Positions 1 to 13,440 are shown, counted from the stretch's first letter. The stretch: 64,000 nucleotides of DNA from Hybos culiciformis (GCA_964007475.1 OZ023274.1:22588043-22652042); one strand, 5' to 3'. Notes: a model not told the origin generated them from the letters alone. Numbers and translations: made by a program.

Positions 1-3000
1 CTTGTGATTTAAAACTGAAAAACGGGTTTAAAACCTGTTTTTAATTAATATTTAATTGTTTTCAACAAAAACACTTATTATTCTAGAAAATAAAAAAATA
101 TAATAAAATACAAATAACTTATTTTTAAATGCATTTACTTATAACTTATATTTTAGAAACATTGTTTAAAATTAATAGGAACAGGAACAAAAGTAGTCTT
201 TTAAAAAAATTTAAATTTACATTTTATTTATAAGATGTACTGGTACAAGCGCACAATGTGTGCTCAGGTTCAACGCTCAATGGTCAATAAGAAATTATAA
301 ATGATATTTGATATTTAACACCTTTCCTTTAACTCTTTCTGATTAAAAAAATGCCATTTCGCTTTTTACTTTTTTACGAACATCAAGATTTCTATTATTA
401 AATCTACGTTCGCATTAATCTTTTTTTTTTTATTGACAAATTAGTATTAACGATTTTTTGGCCGTCTTGTTCTTGTTGTTCACGAGACTATTTGTAGCAA
501 ATTTTCATAATTTTTTTGTATTTGAAGTTGGAAGTACATATTTCTTATATATTTATTTAGAAATATTTCGTTGAAATTATTTTTAAAATCTTGAAGACCG
601 TAAAAAGCGGTTTTAAATAAACGAAAACTGAAGTTTTGAGACTTAGAAATACAGTCGGATTCTGGTTATTTGCAATCAATTGCAATCAATTGAGTTAACT
701 TATAGTCTATAGAATATGTAAACTAATCTAGATTGAACATGTACAAAAACATGTATAAAATAAAATATAATCATAACATATTACAACTGTCTTCATAATT
801 CTTATCCAAGCTATCTTTGTAATTTTCCGGTTTTTCGTTAACAAATAAAATTCTTCGAGGAGCATAATTTAAAAATTTCAAAATGACAGAATAAGTAATT
901 ATTATTCGTACGATATCTAGTATGACATATATGCTAAAATTATTTTAATAACAGAAAAAATTAAGAAAACATTTTAATTCCAACTTAACACAATATTAAA
1001 TCATAATTTAATAAATTAATTTTTCCCTATACGTATGTAAAAAAAAAAAAATACTTAAGTATAAGCATTTCTTATTTATTTAGTTTTTAACCATACATAC
1101 AAACATAGTATTTCTTCGGTTTTTTTTTATAATATAATATATTTGTAGATTTAAGATATCGTTTTCTAAAAATAGAATTTTATTTATAAAAAAAATATTA
1201 TTATTATAACTATATGTTTTTTTTATTTAAATTTTTTTTTTCGTATAAGTATGAATATAATTTTTTTTTTCTATTTCAGGTATATGAATGCGTAAAGTTG
1301 ACTGGCTGACTGTATGTAACCGATAAATTGCCGCCAATATGTGTTTTCAAATATAAAAAAAAAGTTATTTAATTATTATAGAAAAAAAAATTATAATAAA
1401 AAAAAATTCACTGTGATTTTTAAGGTAATTTTCATAAAAATATATATATTATTTTTTTTTTATAAGTTCGGTATTAAGAAAATTTTATAATTAAATTGAT
1501 TTGAAGTTAATTTGGAATTACTATCGTATCATATTCTTAATTTTTATATATTATTTAGGTTAAGGTTGAGGATATTTATTTTAAATTTCGAAAATTGTAC
1601 TAGTAATCGCTTGCACTCGAAATTATACTTTTTATTTTAATTTGATTTGGATGAACCGTATATTTGTTGTTGTAAACATTAAAAAATAATTTATATTTGT
1701 AAAACATCTTAATTGTTCTGAAATTATTGATGTAATAATAATTTTAAATTCGTAATTTACAAAGCTTTTTATAATGTTTGGGAATGAAACGAAACCCTTA
1801 GAATAAAGTAGGAATTGTCAAATTAATGTCCTAAACGAATGAAGAATCAACCATATTTAAAAGTAAACTTTGTACGTATGTTGAATTACGAAACTTCTTG
1901 GTGATTAATTTTGTGTTCAAATTCATATATGTTCTATGGAGAAAGTTGGCAGAGATTAAATTAGTTTAATATTTATAAAAACCATATTTAAAGAAGTATT
2001 TTCTTGTCTCCGGACTAATGATATATAAATTAATTCTAAATTTATAATGATATTCTTATTTTCAAACTCAAAATTGCCTCATATTCATTCATTTTATACA
2101 CCATCGAATTTACAGAAAACATAATATTAAGTATTTATATTCCATTTGATTTTATACTAATTTGCAATGTCTCGTACAAAAGAAATAATTTAATGTAAGT
2201 ATAATACAAGCAATATAATTAATTTCATATAATTGTTAATTATCATTTGAATATCGAAAGCTACTATTAACAATCTGATATTTAAAAACATAAAAATCCG
2301 TTCATACTTTTTGATTATATTTATATCTTATTTCATTAATTCATAAATATTTTGTTTCATTATTTCATTCTCATTCATTCTGCAATACATGATCGAAATT
2401 ACCATTCAAAATTAAATATATTTTTTTTTAATTGAAAATTTAATTTACAAAAAAAAAAACATTACGTTAATTATCAATTTTTAAAAATAAATTTTATTAA
2501 AGTTTTTTATTTGATTTTAGATCAAATTTCAATTTTGTAGTCATTAAAAAAATATTTCCAAAAATCCATTAAAAGCTTTCAATTAAAAAAGGACTGTATC
2601 TATTTAATTCTGTGAAATAGAAATATCAACAAAAGAGAATTAGGTTTTTTAACAAATTATTTACTTTTTTTTTTTTTGTCCTTGTCAAGTTAACAAAAAT
2701 GATTTTCAAGTATGAAATCAAATTAAAATTGATAACTTTGTCAAATCAATAATTTTTTTTTTTTAAAAGGGTCACAATATTTTTTTTGCTAGATATCCTG
2801 TATTGTTTAAAAATTGAAAAGTGTAAATAAGTCAAAATTTCGGTGTCTTCATAACCTTTACTATGTTTACAAAAAAACAAGAAAAACTTCTAATTGAATT
2901 ACAAAAATTCAAAATTTTAGTCCGTTGTGGAAATATAATTCTTAATTGGATAATAACCTTTAGTATACTTATTGTTTAGTATTTACATATAGGCAATTAA

Positions 3001-6000
3001 TTGGTCCATTTTTTTGTTATAACGGTCTATAAGGGTTATCTGTAGGTAGCAAAAAGTAAATTCTATTTCAAGCAGATGTTCATGCCAAAAATTTGTATAT
3101 GCGTCTCAATAATATCTTTATCTGAAAAATAAAATAATTAATACTTTTTATTTCAAATAATGTCAATATAATTTTTATTTCTCGTAAAACGAGATTTATT
3201 GAAGTAGAATTGTAAAAATAGAAACGTTTCCAAGAACAATATGAATCATAAATTTCTTGAGCCATATACAGAGAAAATATTTTTTTTGGGCTCTTTTTTT
3301 TGTAGTGCCAACTTAACCGCTTTCAATATAATTATGGCATTCATATAAAAAAAAAATAAATTCAATTAAGATCAAATCAAAAATTAATATAAATGTGTAC
3401 ACAAATTTTATTAGTGAATATTATAAGTGTATTATATCCGGAAACTAATATACTAACTTATATATACAGCGACTGTCCACTTTCAATACATTTAAATAGA
3501 AGTAACATCAAAAATATAAATGTTTTTTTTTATATAAGCTTTCCTATACATGTAAAAAATAAATAAATATATAAATGCGGTTATTATAAAATACATTTTT
3601 TTTAATATGATAATATGGAAGAAAAAAAAAAATTTATTAGTAATATTTTTTTAAATAAAATAATATATAAAGTGATAATCTAAAAAATTCTAAATAAATA
3701 TTTTATAAATAAAATCTCTTCTCTTTCATATTGTAAAATAATGTGCATGTGAGATATAAATAAATTAAAAAAGTAAACAAATGAATAGTAAAGACAAGAC
3801 GGAAGCTAGTGATTAGTTTTTACGTAGGTATTATGAATGTAAACAAAAGGCCAATAAAGGGCAAGTAAATAGTTCGCAGTTCAGAATGTTGCTCAATTTT
3901 TAAATACCTACTGCGTAACTTTTGTTAAAATTATAGATAGTACAAAAAATATACCTACCGTGTTTGTGGTATTATAGTTTCTAATAATTTTGTTTTTTTT
4001 TTTTAATGTTATTTTAATGATTTCGATTTTAGAATAATAAGAATTTTTTTTCCTGCCTGTTGTTCAGTGTGAGAGAAATATTTCCCAGTGCCGATTTTCT
4101 TCAACAGAGTTATTTAACAACACTTTCGGCAAGTCAAAAACTATAGCCTTACAGGAAGTTAATTCCAAAAATGAGATACAATTGAAAGGACTATTTCAAA
4201 TTTGGTCTTCTTCTATTTCAAATTTGGTATTTCTCCACTTTCAATAGTTTACTATTTATTTATTTTTCTATCATTTTTAGCATAAATCCAAATTGTTAAG
4301 TAAAGAAATTCGGCTTTTAGTTTTATATATATGTAAGGTTGAAATAATAAGAACTTTCTATATTTCTCACATAATAATGTTTTTAATTTTCTTTTACTCA
4401 CTATTTTGCAGGAAAATTTTTTTTTAACATTTTATTTTCAGTATTTTCATTTTTATTTTAAGAAGAACATGTATTATTTATTATTTTTAATCAGTTAAAA
4501 ATGATAAGAAAAACTCATAAAAATTTATTTTTAGAACATTATTTACATAATTTTTTTTTGTTGTCTTTATTTGTAACAATGTTGAACTCTTAAATTTATT
4601 AAAAGAAGAAGAAGAAGAAAAAAAAATGTCTCGTCGAGAAACTTATTCATTGTAGATACAAACATACATGTATTTCTATAAAAATAATAAATTATTAATT
4701 TATAGTATTATTTATTTATATATATTAATAAAGAGGAATTATGTACACATTTATGTATGTGCGAGAAGTTTATTCATCCCGGAAAATAGAAGTATTCTAA
4801 TTATATATTTTTTTGGGAATAACTATGATGGTTTTTTAACGTTTCAAAAAATTTTGTGGAGTGAAAAATTAATTTTGGAGAATTTTTGTTTTATTCCATC
4901 AGAGAGCACAGATGTAACATAAAAAATATTATAATAATTTGTAGTACAATAAGCCAACAAGCTTAATTAAAACTGTAAGTAAAGTAGAGTTGATTTGGCA
5001 GTTATTCAAACACTATGACAATTAAAAAAATTATAACAATCTCAATAATATTAAAAAAATTAACTAACTAAGTGGAATAATGTAATTTTGGAATATATTT
5101 TTGAACTATTTCAGAATTATGTCAAATCCACTTTTATTCCGCACATACGAGAATTTTGTTATAATATTAATTAAAGCACCTATTTAAGTTACTCTTGAAT
5201 TAAGAATACATTATTAACATGATTATTGAATTCAAATTTAGAAATAGATAATTGGAAAACAAAATAATAAAAATTAAAAAACTAAAGATATTCCCGAAAT
5301 TCAATTAAATAATAATAATACGATCAAATACCTAAAAATCTTACAAGTTGTTGTACATTTAAAAAAAAAAAACATTAAGTAAATAACTTTCAAAATAATT
5401 TGTAACGTTTAATTAAAAAAAGTTTTGTTTTTTGTTTTCAGCGCATAAAGTTTTCTTTTTTTTTTTGGTATTGAAATTAAACTTCATCAAAAGATAAAAA
5501 AAGATATTTTCAAATAAATAGAAGTTGTTTTCTTTAGTTTTTTAAATGTTGCAATTTAATTGCACACTAAAAGTATTCAATTTCAATCTTTATATACCAA
5601 GAATTCGAAAACTTTCTTTTTAAAAAAAATTAATAAGTTATTTAAAACTTACATAATCTGCACATTGTTTACAACGAGCGGCTGAGATACTTAATACAAA
5701 TTAAAAAAAATTAATTAATTTAAATTAGATTTGTAATGTGATGATTTATTACCCTATGATTATAGGAATATAATATTCCTGTTTATGGAAATATTTTTTA
5801 GAACTTCAACTATTTATTTGACTTCTTGGAAATATAATTGTAGAAATGGTTGAATGACCGGTTACTCGTCCACCGGATAACTTAATCGTCCAGTTAAATA
5901 TCAAATATATTGATCAGGATTTTAATTGATTCAATTTTATCTGAAAATGCAGTAAGCTTCAAAAAAATAATGCATTTGTTGTCATTTCCAGCACTTTTAT

Positions 6001-7446
6001 TACAGAACTATTACGGGAGTTCCTGTTAAAAATTAAAAAAAAATCTAATCTACATTCTTAATCATCCCTCCACAAAAAAAATAAAACACAACAATTGATC
6101 TTATTTCGAAATGGAGAAGAACTGAACTTGATTGTGTTCTGATTAATGTAACAAAAAAAACTTGGATCGCGATTTTTTTTTTTTTTATTATTTATTTCTT
6201 TCTGTTTTGAAAGAACTTAGCACACAGAAATGAAAAAAAAAACCAAAAAAAAAAAAAAAATAAAAGAAACCTAGAGAGTTCAACAATTTTTTTTGTGAAA
6301 TGAAAACTGTGCACATATTAATGTTGTTTGCATATGGCGCGATCTATTTTTAGACTGGAGGTATTAATAAATGGCCTTGAAGTATGTGTGTGTAAAATTT
6401 GTACGATTAAAAAAAATTTGTTCAGTTAAGTTTTTTTTTTATTTTGTTTTTGGTTTATATTTTTATTTTATTTTTTTTTTTATAAAAACTTAATATGTTT
6501 ATGTTTTGTTGTATGCATATAATTGTTTTGTGATGTGTTTAGTGGGTGAGAGTTTTTATTATTTATAATTTTTTATTACTTTGGTTTATTTTATTTTTTA
6601 TTATTATTTATTTATTTTTTTGTTTTTATATTCTTTTGTTGATACTATTTTTGTATCAATTTTTATTTATTTATTTCTCTTCTTTTTTTTTTTTTTTTAA
6701 TAGCTATACAAATGTAAATTAATTTTTTATTATTATCTTAAATTATAGAAATAAAGATAAATTTCAGTCAATATTGTGTTTCTATGTTTTGACAAAAAAA
6801 AAAGAAAGAAATATTAATAAAATTAAATGATTTTAGTTTTGACAGTGTCTAAATGTTGACTTCTTCTAAATTTAGAATTGATTATTATTTGGTCCTTCGA
6901 ACTTGAAAAAATATTTGATTTCAGTAACGTGAAAAAAAGTAACGAAAAATACGAAATATTTGGCTGCCACGATGCTATTATGAATATGCAGAAAAGTATC
7001 TAAGTATAGTTTAGTTAAAATAAAAATTCAAACTTTTTAAGTTTTTTTCGATGTTTTTTTTTTATATTATCCCCTTTTTTTGTTTTTTCTAAAAAGAAAA
7101 ATTTTAATTTTTTTTCTTTATTTTTTACCTTGTATACCTTGGAGTTTTTGATAGTATAAAAGAAAATACAATATTTGGTCCTTCGAACCCGGCGAAATTA
7201 TATTTATTCAGTAAATCGACGAAAAATTATTTAATACTACCTAAATAATTATATATTCAAAATTTGTTTGTTTTGTTCATATTTTATTAAAATCTTTCTA
7301 AATATCCATAATTATGAACTTAATTTAATGAGAATAGTGTTAAAAGAAAATTCACTTAAAAAGAAATTTTCTCCATACTAATGTTTTGAAAATAGAGCTT
7401 AATTGTTGATAATCACTTTCCACTTCAGGTTAAAAATAATTTCAAT
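1..7446. other. Gene-poor AT-rich region
   Basis: Poly-A/T runs and short chance frames only, apart from the repeat pair near 6885-7205. No splice-linked coding segment, RNA gene or complete transposon recognised. Confidence 0.6.
6885..7205. repeat. Pair of diverged direct repeats around tttggtccttcgaac
   Basis: tttggtccttcgaac occurs at about 6890 and 7173, each followed within 40 nt by attcagtaa/ttcagtaa. The tttggtccttcgaacccgg phrase occurs in some insect retroelements, from memory. No LTR boundaries or ORF are visible. Confidence 0.4.
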
Positions 7447-7454
7447 CTTGTGTG

Positions 7455-8004
7455 CAGGGCTGCCAGATGGAATGAATGAAATTTCCTCAAATTTTCAAGA
7501 AATTTCCCCAAAATAGACACTTTTTTAAAAAAATTCCTGAAATTTTTTTTTATATTTTTGTGTATTAAAATTTTTTTTTGCCATAAATTAGAAAAAAAAA
7601 ATAATTGTATAACGGTTTTACTCACTTCAGTTTTTCCCCAAAAACAGCTTAATTTTGCAACATTCCCTCAAATTTTTAATGTGTTCAGATTTTATGCGGT
7701 ACTTATATGTTATAAATCAAAAAGTTTAGTTCCAACAATAGATTTTGAGCTCAACGTACTTAGAAGAATATGGTAATGATATAAATTTCTTAAAATCATT
7801 AGGGTGAAAAAAATTTATGAGTCTGAAATTTTAAATATTATTGATTGCCAACGTCAGCACAATATTTCTGAATTTCTTCAAATTTTCCTCAGAAAAATAT
7901 TTTTTCCTCAAATTTTTCCCCACGTTTTTTTTAACTTTTTTTTTTCCCCCGAAATTAAAAATTTCCTCAGTTTGGGGAGAAAATTCCCCAATCTGGCAGC
8001 CCTG
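7455..8004. mobile_element. Non-autonomous hAT-type element (MITE), 550 bp
   Basis: Terminal inverted repeats CAGGGCTGCCAGAT / ATCTGGCAGCCCTG flanked by an exact 8-bp target duplication CTTGTGTG (7447-7454 and 8005-8012). The CAGGG start and 8-bp duplication are hallmarks of hAT elements. The interior has no transposase but contains many copies of ttcctcaaattttc- and ttccccaaa-like blocks in both orientations. Several short open frames here are products of these repeats. Confidence 0.92.
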
Positions 8005-8999
8005 CTTGTGTGAAACTACAAGCGTATGTACTACAAAATTCAATGTTTACTTTAAAGTTAGTAAAAAAAATTTTTTTTATAAATTTTCTTATTTATTTTA
8101 TTTTGTTTTTATTTCCATATTTTTGATAACCGGTTGATTTTTTGTAGTTTTTTTCGAAGTTTTTTTCCAATTTTTTATTCATGCAACAAAAAATGTACAA
8201 TATTGAGTGAACATTTCTTAAAAAATATTGAATTTGTGTAACTGACGGCATCCCTTAATTTTATTCGGTTTGACCAAAACTTATTACAAAAAACTTAAAA
8301 CTTTTATTTGGGCAAAAATAATTTAAACACAGAACGAAACTACTTTCGTGTGTAAAACACATTTAAAACTGAAGTGGAGGCAAAATTTTCCAAAAAAAGG
8401 GTAACAATAATTAATTTACTTTTATATTTCCCTAATTTTCATTAAAACTAATAATCAACCAATTTTAGAATTTTCTTCGATTATTAATTGAATCATGCTT
8501 ATAATGTGGAAAATAACCTTGTCCACATAATAATAAAATTAAATTTACTTCACACCTCTCTATAGTAAATCCTTTTTAAATAAGATTTGCTAAAATTATG
8601 GTATATTTTCAAAAAAACACGTATCAAAACATAATAAAGTTGTTAAATATTTAGAAAATATTATAATTTTGTTATTTACATAATGTGTTTTTAAAATTTT
8701 CTCGATAATTTATTTACAAACAATGACATCATTATAAAAACACAGTTTATTATTATTATTACTCTTAAGAAATCATTATGTAGATTTGTTCTAATAAAAA
8801 ATAAATTTACGACATTTCTGTTTTATTAAATTTTGGTCATATATTTTTGATTTGGTCCATATATTTAAAAATTAAATTGCCAATCAAATTCATTTACTCC
8901 ATTATATTTTCCATCATTTTTTTGAGTACCAAATATTCATGTGCAATATATACTGTACCATAAAATAATCCGTATTATAAAATAATCCAAAGTAATCCA

Positions 9000-9060
9000 T
9001 AGTATAAAAGGTATCCCACCTAGCGATTTGGTAACTTTAATAAAAAAAAAAAAAAAAAAA
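9000..9060 (+). mobile_element. 3' stub of the same LINE family
   Basis: About 42 nt (agtataaaaggtatcccacc onward, to ggtaactttaataa) followed by a run of 18 or more A. It is nearly identical to the last bases of the LINE at 52372-53190 on the other strand, with a few substitutions. It is a very short 5'-truncated insertion. Confidence 0.85.
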
Positions 9061-9227
9061 TATCTGAACATATTTTATGCTAACCCCATAGTATGTATTG
9101 TGATTTTAGTTTTTAGGATAAGTAAGAATTCGGAAATTGCAATTTGTAAAATTTATTTAATTTTCTATGTAAAAACAAATAAAAAAAGCAAACAAAAAAT
9201 TTTCCTTTTTATAGTAGATTACAACAC

Positions 9228-9385
9228 ATGTTAAGAAAATTTGTTATTACAACGAGTTGTGTATACACAAAAACACATAGACAGAGTCAATACGAGACCG
9301 TTAGGTCGAGTGATATAATATTGACAAGTGTCTATGTGTTTTTGTGTAAATACAGAACGAGTTGTATAACAAATTTTGTTAACAT
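9228..9385. mobile_element. Foldback element / imperfect palindrome
   Basis: Two arms of about 65 nt pair with a few mismatches (left has acacaaaaacacatagaca, right its complement), around a 30-nt centre with gagaccgttaggtcgag. It abuts a second inverted-repeat unit at 9399. No coding capacity. Short frames across it are incidental. Confidence 0.7.
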
Positions 9386-9398
9386 ATCTAATATACTG

Positions 9399-9651
9399 TT
9401 TTAATGTGCATGTGAGAGGTAGTTGCAATCAATACATTTGCGATGCAAAAAATAAACAAAAGTTCAAAATGAAGAAAGTAAATAAAATTTACTTAATACG
9501 GAGAATGTAAATAAAATTTACTTAATACGGAGAATGTAAATAAAATTTACTTAATTAAATAATTACATGTGTATTGACGCATGTAATATACCATTTACCG
9601 AGCTAAATTTGCGATTGTAAATACAACTTACCGATCACATGCACATTAAAA
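9399..9651. mobile_element. Inverted-repeat element with internal 29-bp tandem repeat
   Basis: Ends TTTTAATGTGCATGTGA / TCACATGCACATTAAAA are inverted. Inside, 9476-9556 holds just under three copies of a 29-bp unit (aatgtaaataaaatttactt plus aatacggag). The unit is itself partly palindromic (gtaaataaaatttac). MITE-like; superfamily not determined. Confidence 0.65.
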
Positions 9652-11474
9652 TATTTATTTGTTCAAATTTTCTTGAAAATCCTCAAAATGCCAATTTGAT
9701 ACTACAACATGTTAAGAAATAAAACAAAAATCATTGTCACTTAGTTATTACAGAACGCATATACTCTTAATAACTATACAAATTTTTATTCATTTTAAAT
9801 TAAAAAGAATCTATAGATTCAATAAAATTGTTATTATATTAAGTGTATGTCAGAAATATATAAATTGTATCAATTTTTTCTATGAGTATAAATTTCTCTT
9901 TCAATTTTTAAACAGTGTAGTTAATTCCTTCATTTTAGAGACACGTACATGCGACTCGCAGAAAAAATTAATAGAACAATAAAATTTTGAAATTTTAGGC
10001 CAATAAAGTTTATTTTTAGCCCTTTTCAGTTTTTTATTTTTATTTCTCAGCATAATTATATAAAAATGTGATATAAGTATTAAGAAATTGTACACATTTA
10101 TTCATTATATGAATTACAATATTAAAATTTTTATTTCTACATTAAGCTTCGTTAATATATGGCTTGAACTTAACTAACTTAAGCAAGTAAAATAATTCTT
10201 ACTTGTAAAATAATTCTTACTCGTCCAATTTATTTGCCAGATGTAAACGGATTTTAAGAGTAATTTTAACATATTCCTTTCAATCTTAATTTTTGTATAA
10301 GTAGTTACTTATTTTTTTGACTTGGTTTTGAGTTGAAAAATAGTAGAGTCATAAAACTAGTAAACCAAGTTATAAAGTTATAACAAAGAATTTATAATTG
10401 ATTCAAAAATTGTTTATTTTATTTTTAGAAATCACTAATTAAAAGGCAAATTTTTGAAAAAATTTCCGAGATTCGGGCATGACAGACAGTTTCAAAATCA
10501 ATTTTATTAAATAGTTATAGTTTATTATATATTTTTTTCTACTAAAAACTTTAACTAAACAGATAAATTTAATATGTAAAATACTCAGTAAAATTCCTAA
10601 ATGTAGGTACATAGTTATGATTTATTTAGATATTTAAGAAAAATATTTATGTATTATACAGAATTATATATTTTTTATATTATAAAAGAAAAACAAAAGT
10701 ATAAAAATATTACAGAAAATACATTATACTTCTATATATAAACTTCCATAACTTTAGAGATTCTTGTGAATTTTATTCTAATGAATGAATTTTCCAATGA
10801 AAATTTGTTATTGATACATATTTATGTACATATAGGAAAAATAAAAAAGGTATTTTTTTATTTCTTTACTGAATGATAAAATATCAGGAATTTTATTTGG
10901 AATTTGATACAATTGACTTATATTAACTACACTCTAGCTAAAAACTAAAATGTGAGAATAGGAACAATAGCTTGAAGCTTAATATTTCATATATAAATTA
11001 TATACTTATATAAAATGTATAAAAAATGCAATAAATTAATTTGATTAAGTGTATGTATTGCATATTTGATATTTTTAAATGCATATTTTGTTTTTTTTAA
11101 TTCTTTGAAAAACTAGATTATAAAATAATATTTTATTGTCGGCAATTAGAATTATGAACACTATGAATTTATAAAAATATATAATATTATAATACTAGGA
11201 CAGTTAAAGTTAATTATAGATTATCTCTAATATTCATAATATTTGTTCGCTACCAGGGAATTTGCGTTTTTATTGAAGGTTGCACGATATATGGGAATGG
11301 TATATTTTAGACCACTTCTGGAAAGTTATTTAGGGTTAGCCCAAAAGTGAATCTTTTATATAATTAAAGATACACCGGACAATAGAATTCTACACGACTT
11401 TCAGTATTCTTTTTCAGTACAGCTGCTCTTTTAAGACTTATCTAACTATATGTTAAGTTTAAGCTTCGGGTATT

Positions 11475-11948
11475 AATATTTATAAGAGGAGCAGAATTCA
11501 TACATTCAAATAACTCAAAAATGATGACAATATTATCAATGTATTGAATAAATTTCACACTCAAATGTCTTTATTCTTAATACAATAATTAAAATAATAA
11601 AATTAAGAATAAACACATTTGAGTTAAAAAAATTAACTCAATACTAAGATCAATCCATACAGGTTGCGTAATACGTGATTTTTATGAGAAATGTCAAGTG
11701 ACGTAAGTGATATCCAGTTGTTCAATTTTTCTATATATAATTTGCATTTTTCAAGAAAAAAATGAAAAAAACAACAACAATATATGGAAATTTGATATCA
11801 ATGACGTCAGAGCCGCGGCCATTTTTTCCTCCTTTTTGTTCAACATTACGCAACCTGTATGGATTGATCTTGCTCAATACATTGAAAATATTGTCATCAT
11901 AATTTTTAAAAATTTACTTGTAGGAATTCTGTCCCTCTTATAAATATT
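11475..11948. mobile_element. Foldback/MITE-like element with nested inverted repeats, 474 bp
   Basis: Outer ends AATATTTATAAGAGG and its complement bound the element. Further in, gatgacaatattatcaatg and agatcaatccatacaggttg each recur inverted near the right end. The left half holds its own hairpin (actcaaatgt..ttattctta with its complement about 40 nt later). The open frame at 11707-11943 lies in the right arm and shows no family match. Confidence 0.72.
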
Positions 11949-12859
11949 GTTACTTACCTACTCAATGGTTTAAGTGAATTAATATATATTACAATTTCAT
12001 GATGATGACCAACAACGTGACTTATTTGCAAAGAACTTACTTTTAATTTTAGGAAAAAAATTTTTGTTTTTAAAATAAAAAAATTAAGTAAAATCATAAA
12101 ATTTATTTGAACTCTTAATTAGTTGTATATTTTTGATCCATACTAATTGAGTTTTATGTACGTACATAATTTTTTGTCCTAAAATTAAACACTTAATATC
12201 TATTTTTTGAAAAATCTATTTTAAACAAGAAACATTAAAATGAATTCATTTATTTGGAAGAAACTAATTAATTTTTATATTTCCAAAACTTGGAAATAGG
12301 CCAAAAAATTTGAAAAAAAATCTTCGAGGCGAGCGAAATAAGAAAACAAAAGAAAACATTTATAATAAAAACAAGTACAAAATTAAATACCTCAAGCATT
12401 GAGTAATCTTATAATGTTGAAAATAAATCCATAAATATGTACCTTCATATAAGCATATGTCAGCAATTTTATTTCTAATTTTTTTTAATTAGTTAAGACT
12501 ACTTATTTCTACTGAATATTGGAAATATTAACTGAACAGATAGTGATATTAATATTATACGTGGTTGGTTGGCGGTTAAAGTTTCGAACTCTTTTTTATA
12601 AGTGTAGAAAAAGACGCCACGAATCAGGACTAAATGAACCTAAAAAGCAAAATGAACTAGAACCAAAAAAAATTTCCTAACTAGGTTTTTTACTTTCCAG
12701 TTAATTTTTGAAACAGGTTAACGATTTATGTTTACGATTAATAAATGAAGTGAAGACCTAAAATGGAAAAAATAAATTTTATTATAAGACCTGAAGAACA
12801 AAAAATATTTAATTCACCAAATTATTAGAAATAAATTTCATAAAAATTTTAAGAACATT

Positions 12860-13003
12860 TTTTTTTGTTTCTTAAACAACACAACACTTAATTCAAGTGA
12901 GCAAATTGAAAGAATTAAAACAAACTCCAGTCGAGGTGGGAATCGAATCCACGACCGAACATACCGTAAGATAATGGCAATACCACTACACCATGACGGT
13001 CGA
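12860..13003 (-). mobile_element. tRNA-derived SINE copy
   Basis: On the minus strand: a tRNA-like head with an A-box-like tggtgtagtggtattgcc (12976-12993), a B box ggattcgattccc (12938-12950), then a body ggagtttgttttaatt...tcaatttgctcacttgaatt and an A-rich tail. It is not a functional tRNA: no acceptor stem closes and the anticodon arm is disturbed. It overlaps the 3' end of the RING pseudogene. A second copy is at 28160-28275. Confidence 0.75.
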
Positions 13004-13408
13004 CAACATACTCGTATTATTTACAATATTGCATATATGGACATAAAAAATTTGATGTTTTTCGTAAGGCAGAGAGGCTCTGGAAACATCCATTACAAGT
13101 AAACATGTGTTTGCATGGTAATAAAATAGTATATCGACCCGAACTTCCATGCAAATAATGCATTTGCCTTCTGCTGATGATATAGAAGCAGAAGCTTCAG
13201 TTATAGGAATCGGTTCTTCGTCTCCATCTACGTCGCTGGTTTCATTTTCATTTTTATTCAAAAACATAAATTCGTCGGAAAAAATATAATTCTTTTCAAA
13301 CGAAATTCTGTTTAATATCACGGCTGAAATTTTCCCTTCCTCCACCATGTCAATTCTACTTTTTGAACGAATTTCTTTCATCTTTTGGCTGCTATAGCCG
13401 TTCATCAA
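12986..13408 (-). pseudogene. Broken RING-finger gene
   Basis: A minus-strand frame reads MMNGYSSQKMKEIRSKSRID and, after an acidic stretch (DVDGDEEPIP), GKCIICMEVRVDILFY. The rest of the RING continues only in the next frame: PCKHMFTCNGCF, then LCPYMQYC. Together these give C-x2-C, C-x-H, C-x2-C and CP-x4-C spacing of a C-terminal RING as in IAP- or MDM2-like ubiquitin ligases. A frameshift falls at about 13116-13122. Upstream, VLEDEEFFEELANS is followed by a stop. The 3' end runs into a SINE. No introns are seen, so it may be a retrocopy or a cargo gene of a transposon. Family name not recognised. Confidence 0.6.
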
Positions 13409-13440
13409 CTGTTGGCAAGTTCTTCAAAAAATTCTTCATC

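Noticed and set aside
4668..4922. 84-residue plus-strand open frame
   Set aside because: Phe/Ile/Tyr/Asn-rich product of AT-rich DNA; nothing recognisable.
11707..11943. 78-residue open frame
   Set aside because: Falls inside the right arm of the foldback element at 11475-11948.
12925..13003. tRNA gene on the minus strand
   Set aside because: A and B boxes are present, but the cloverleaf does not close and a SINE body follows.
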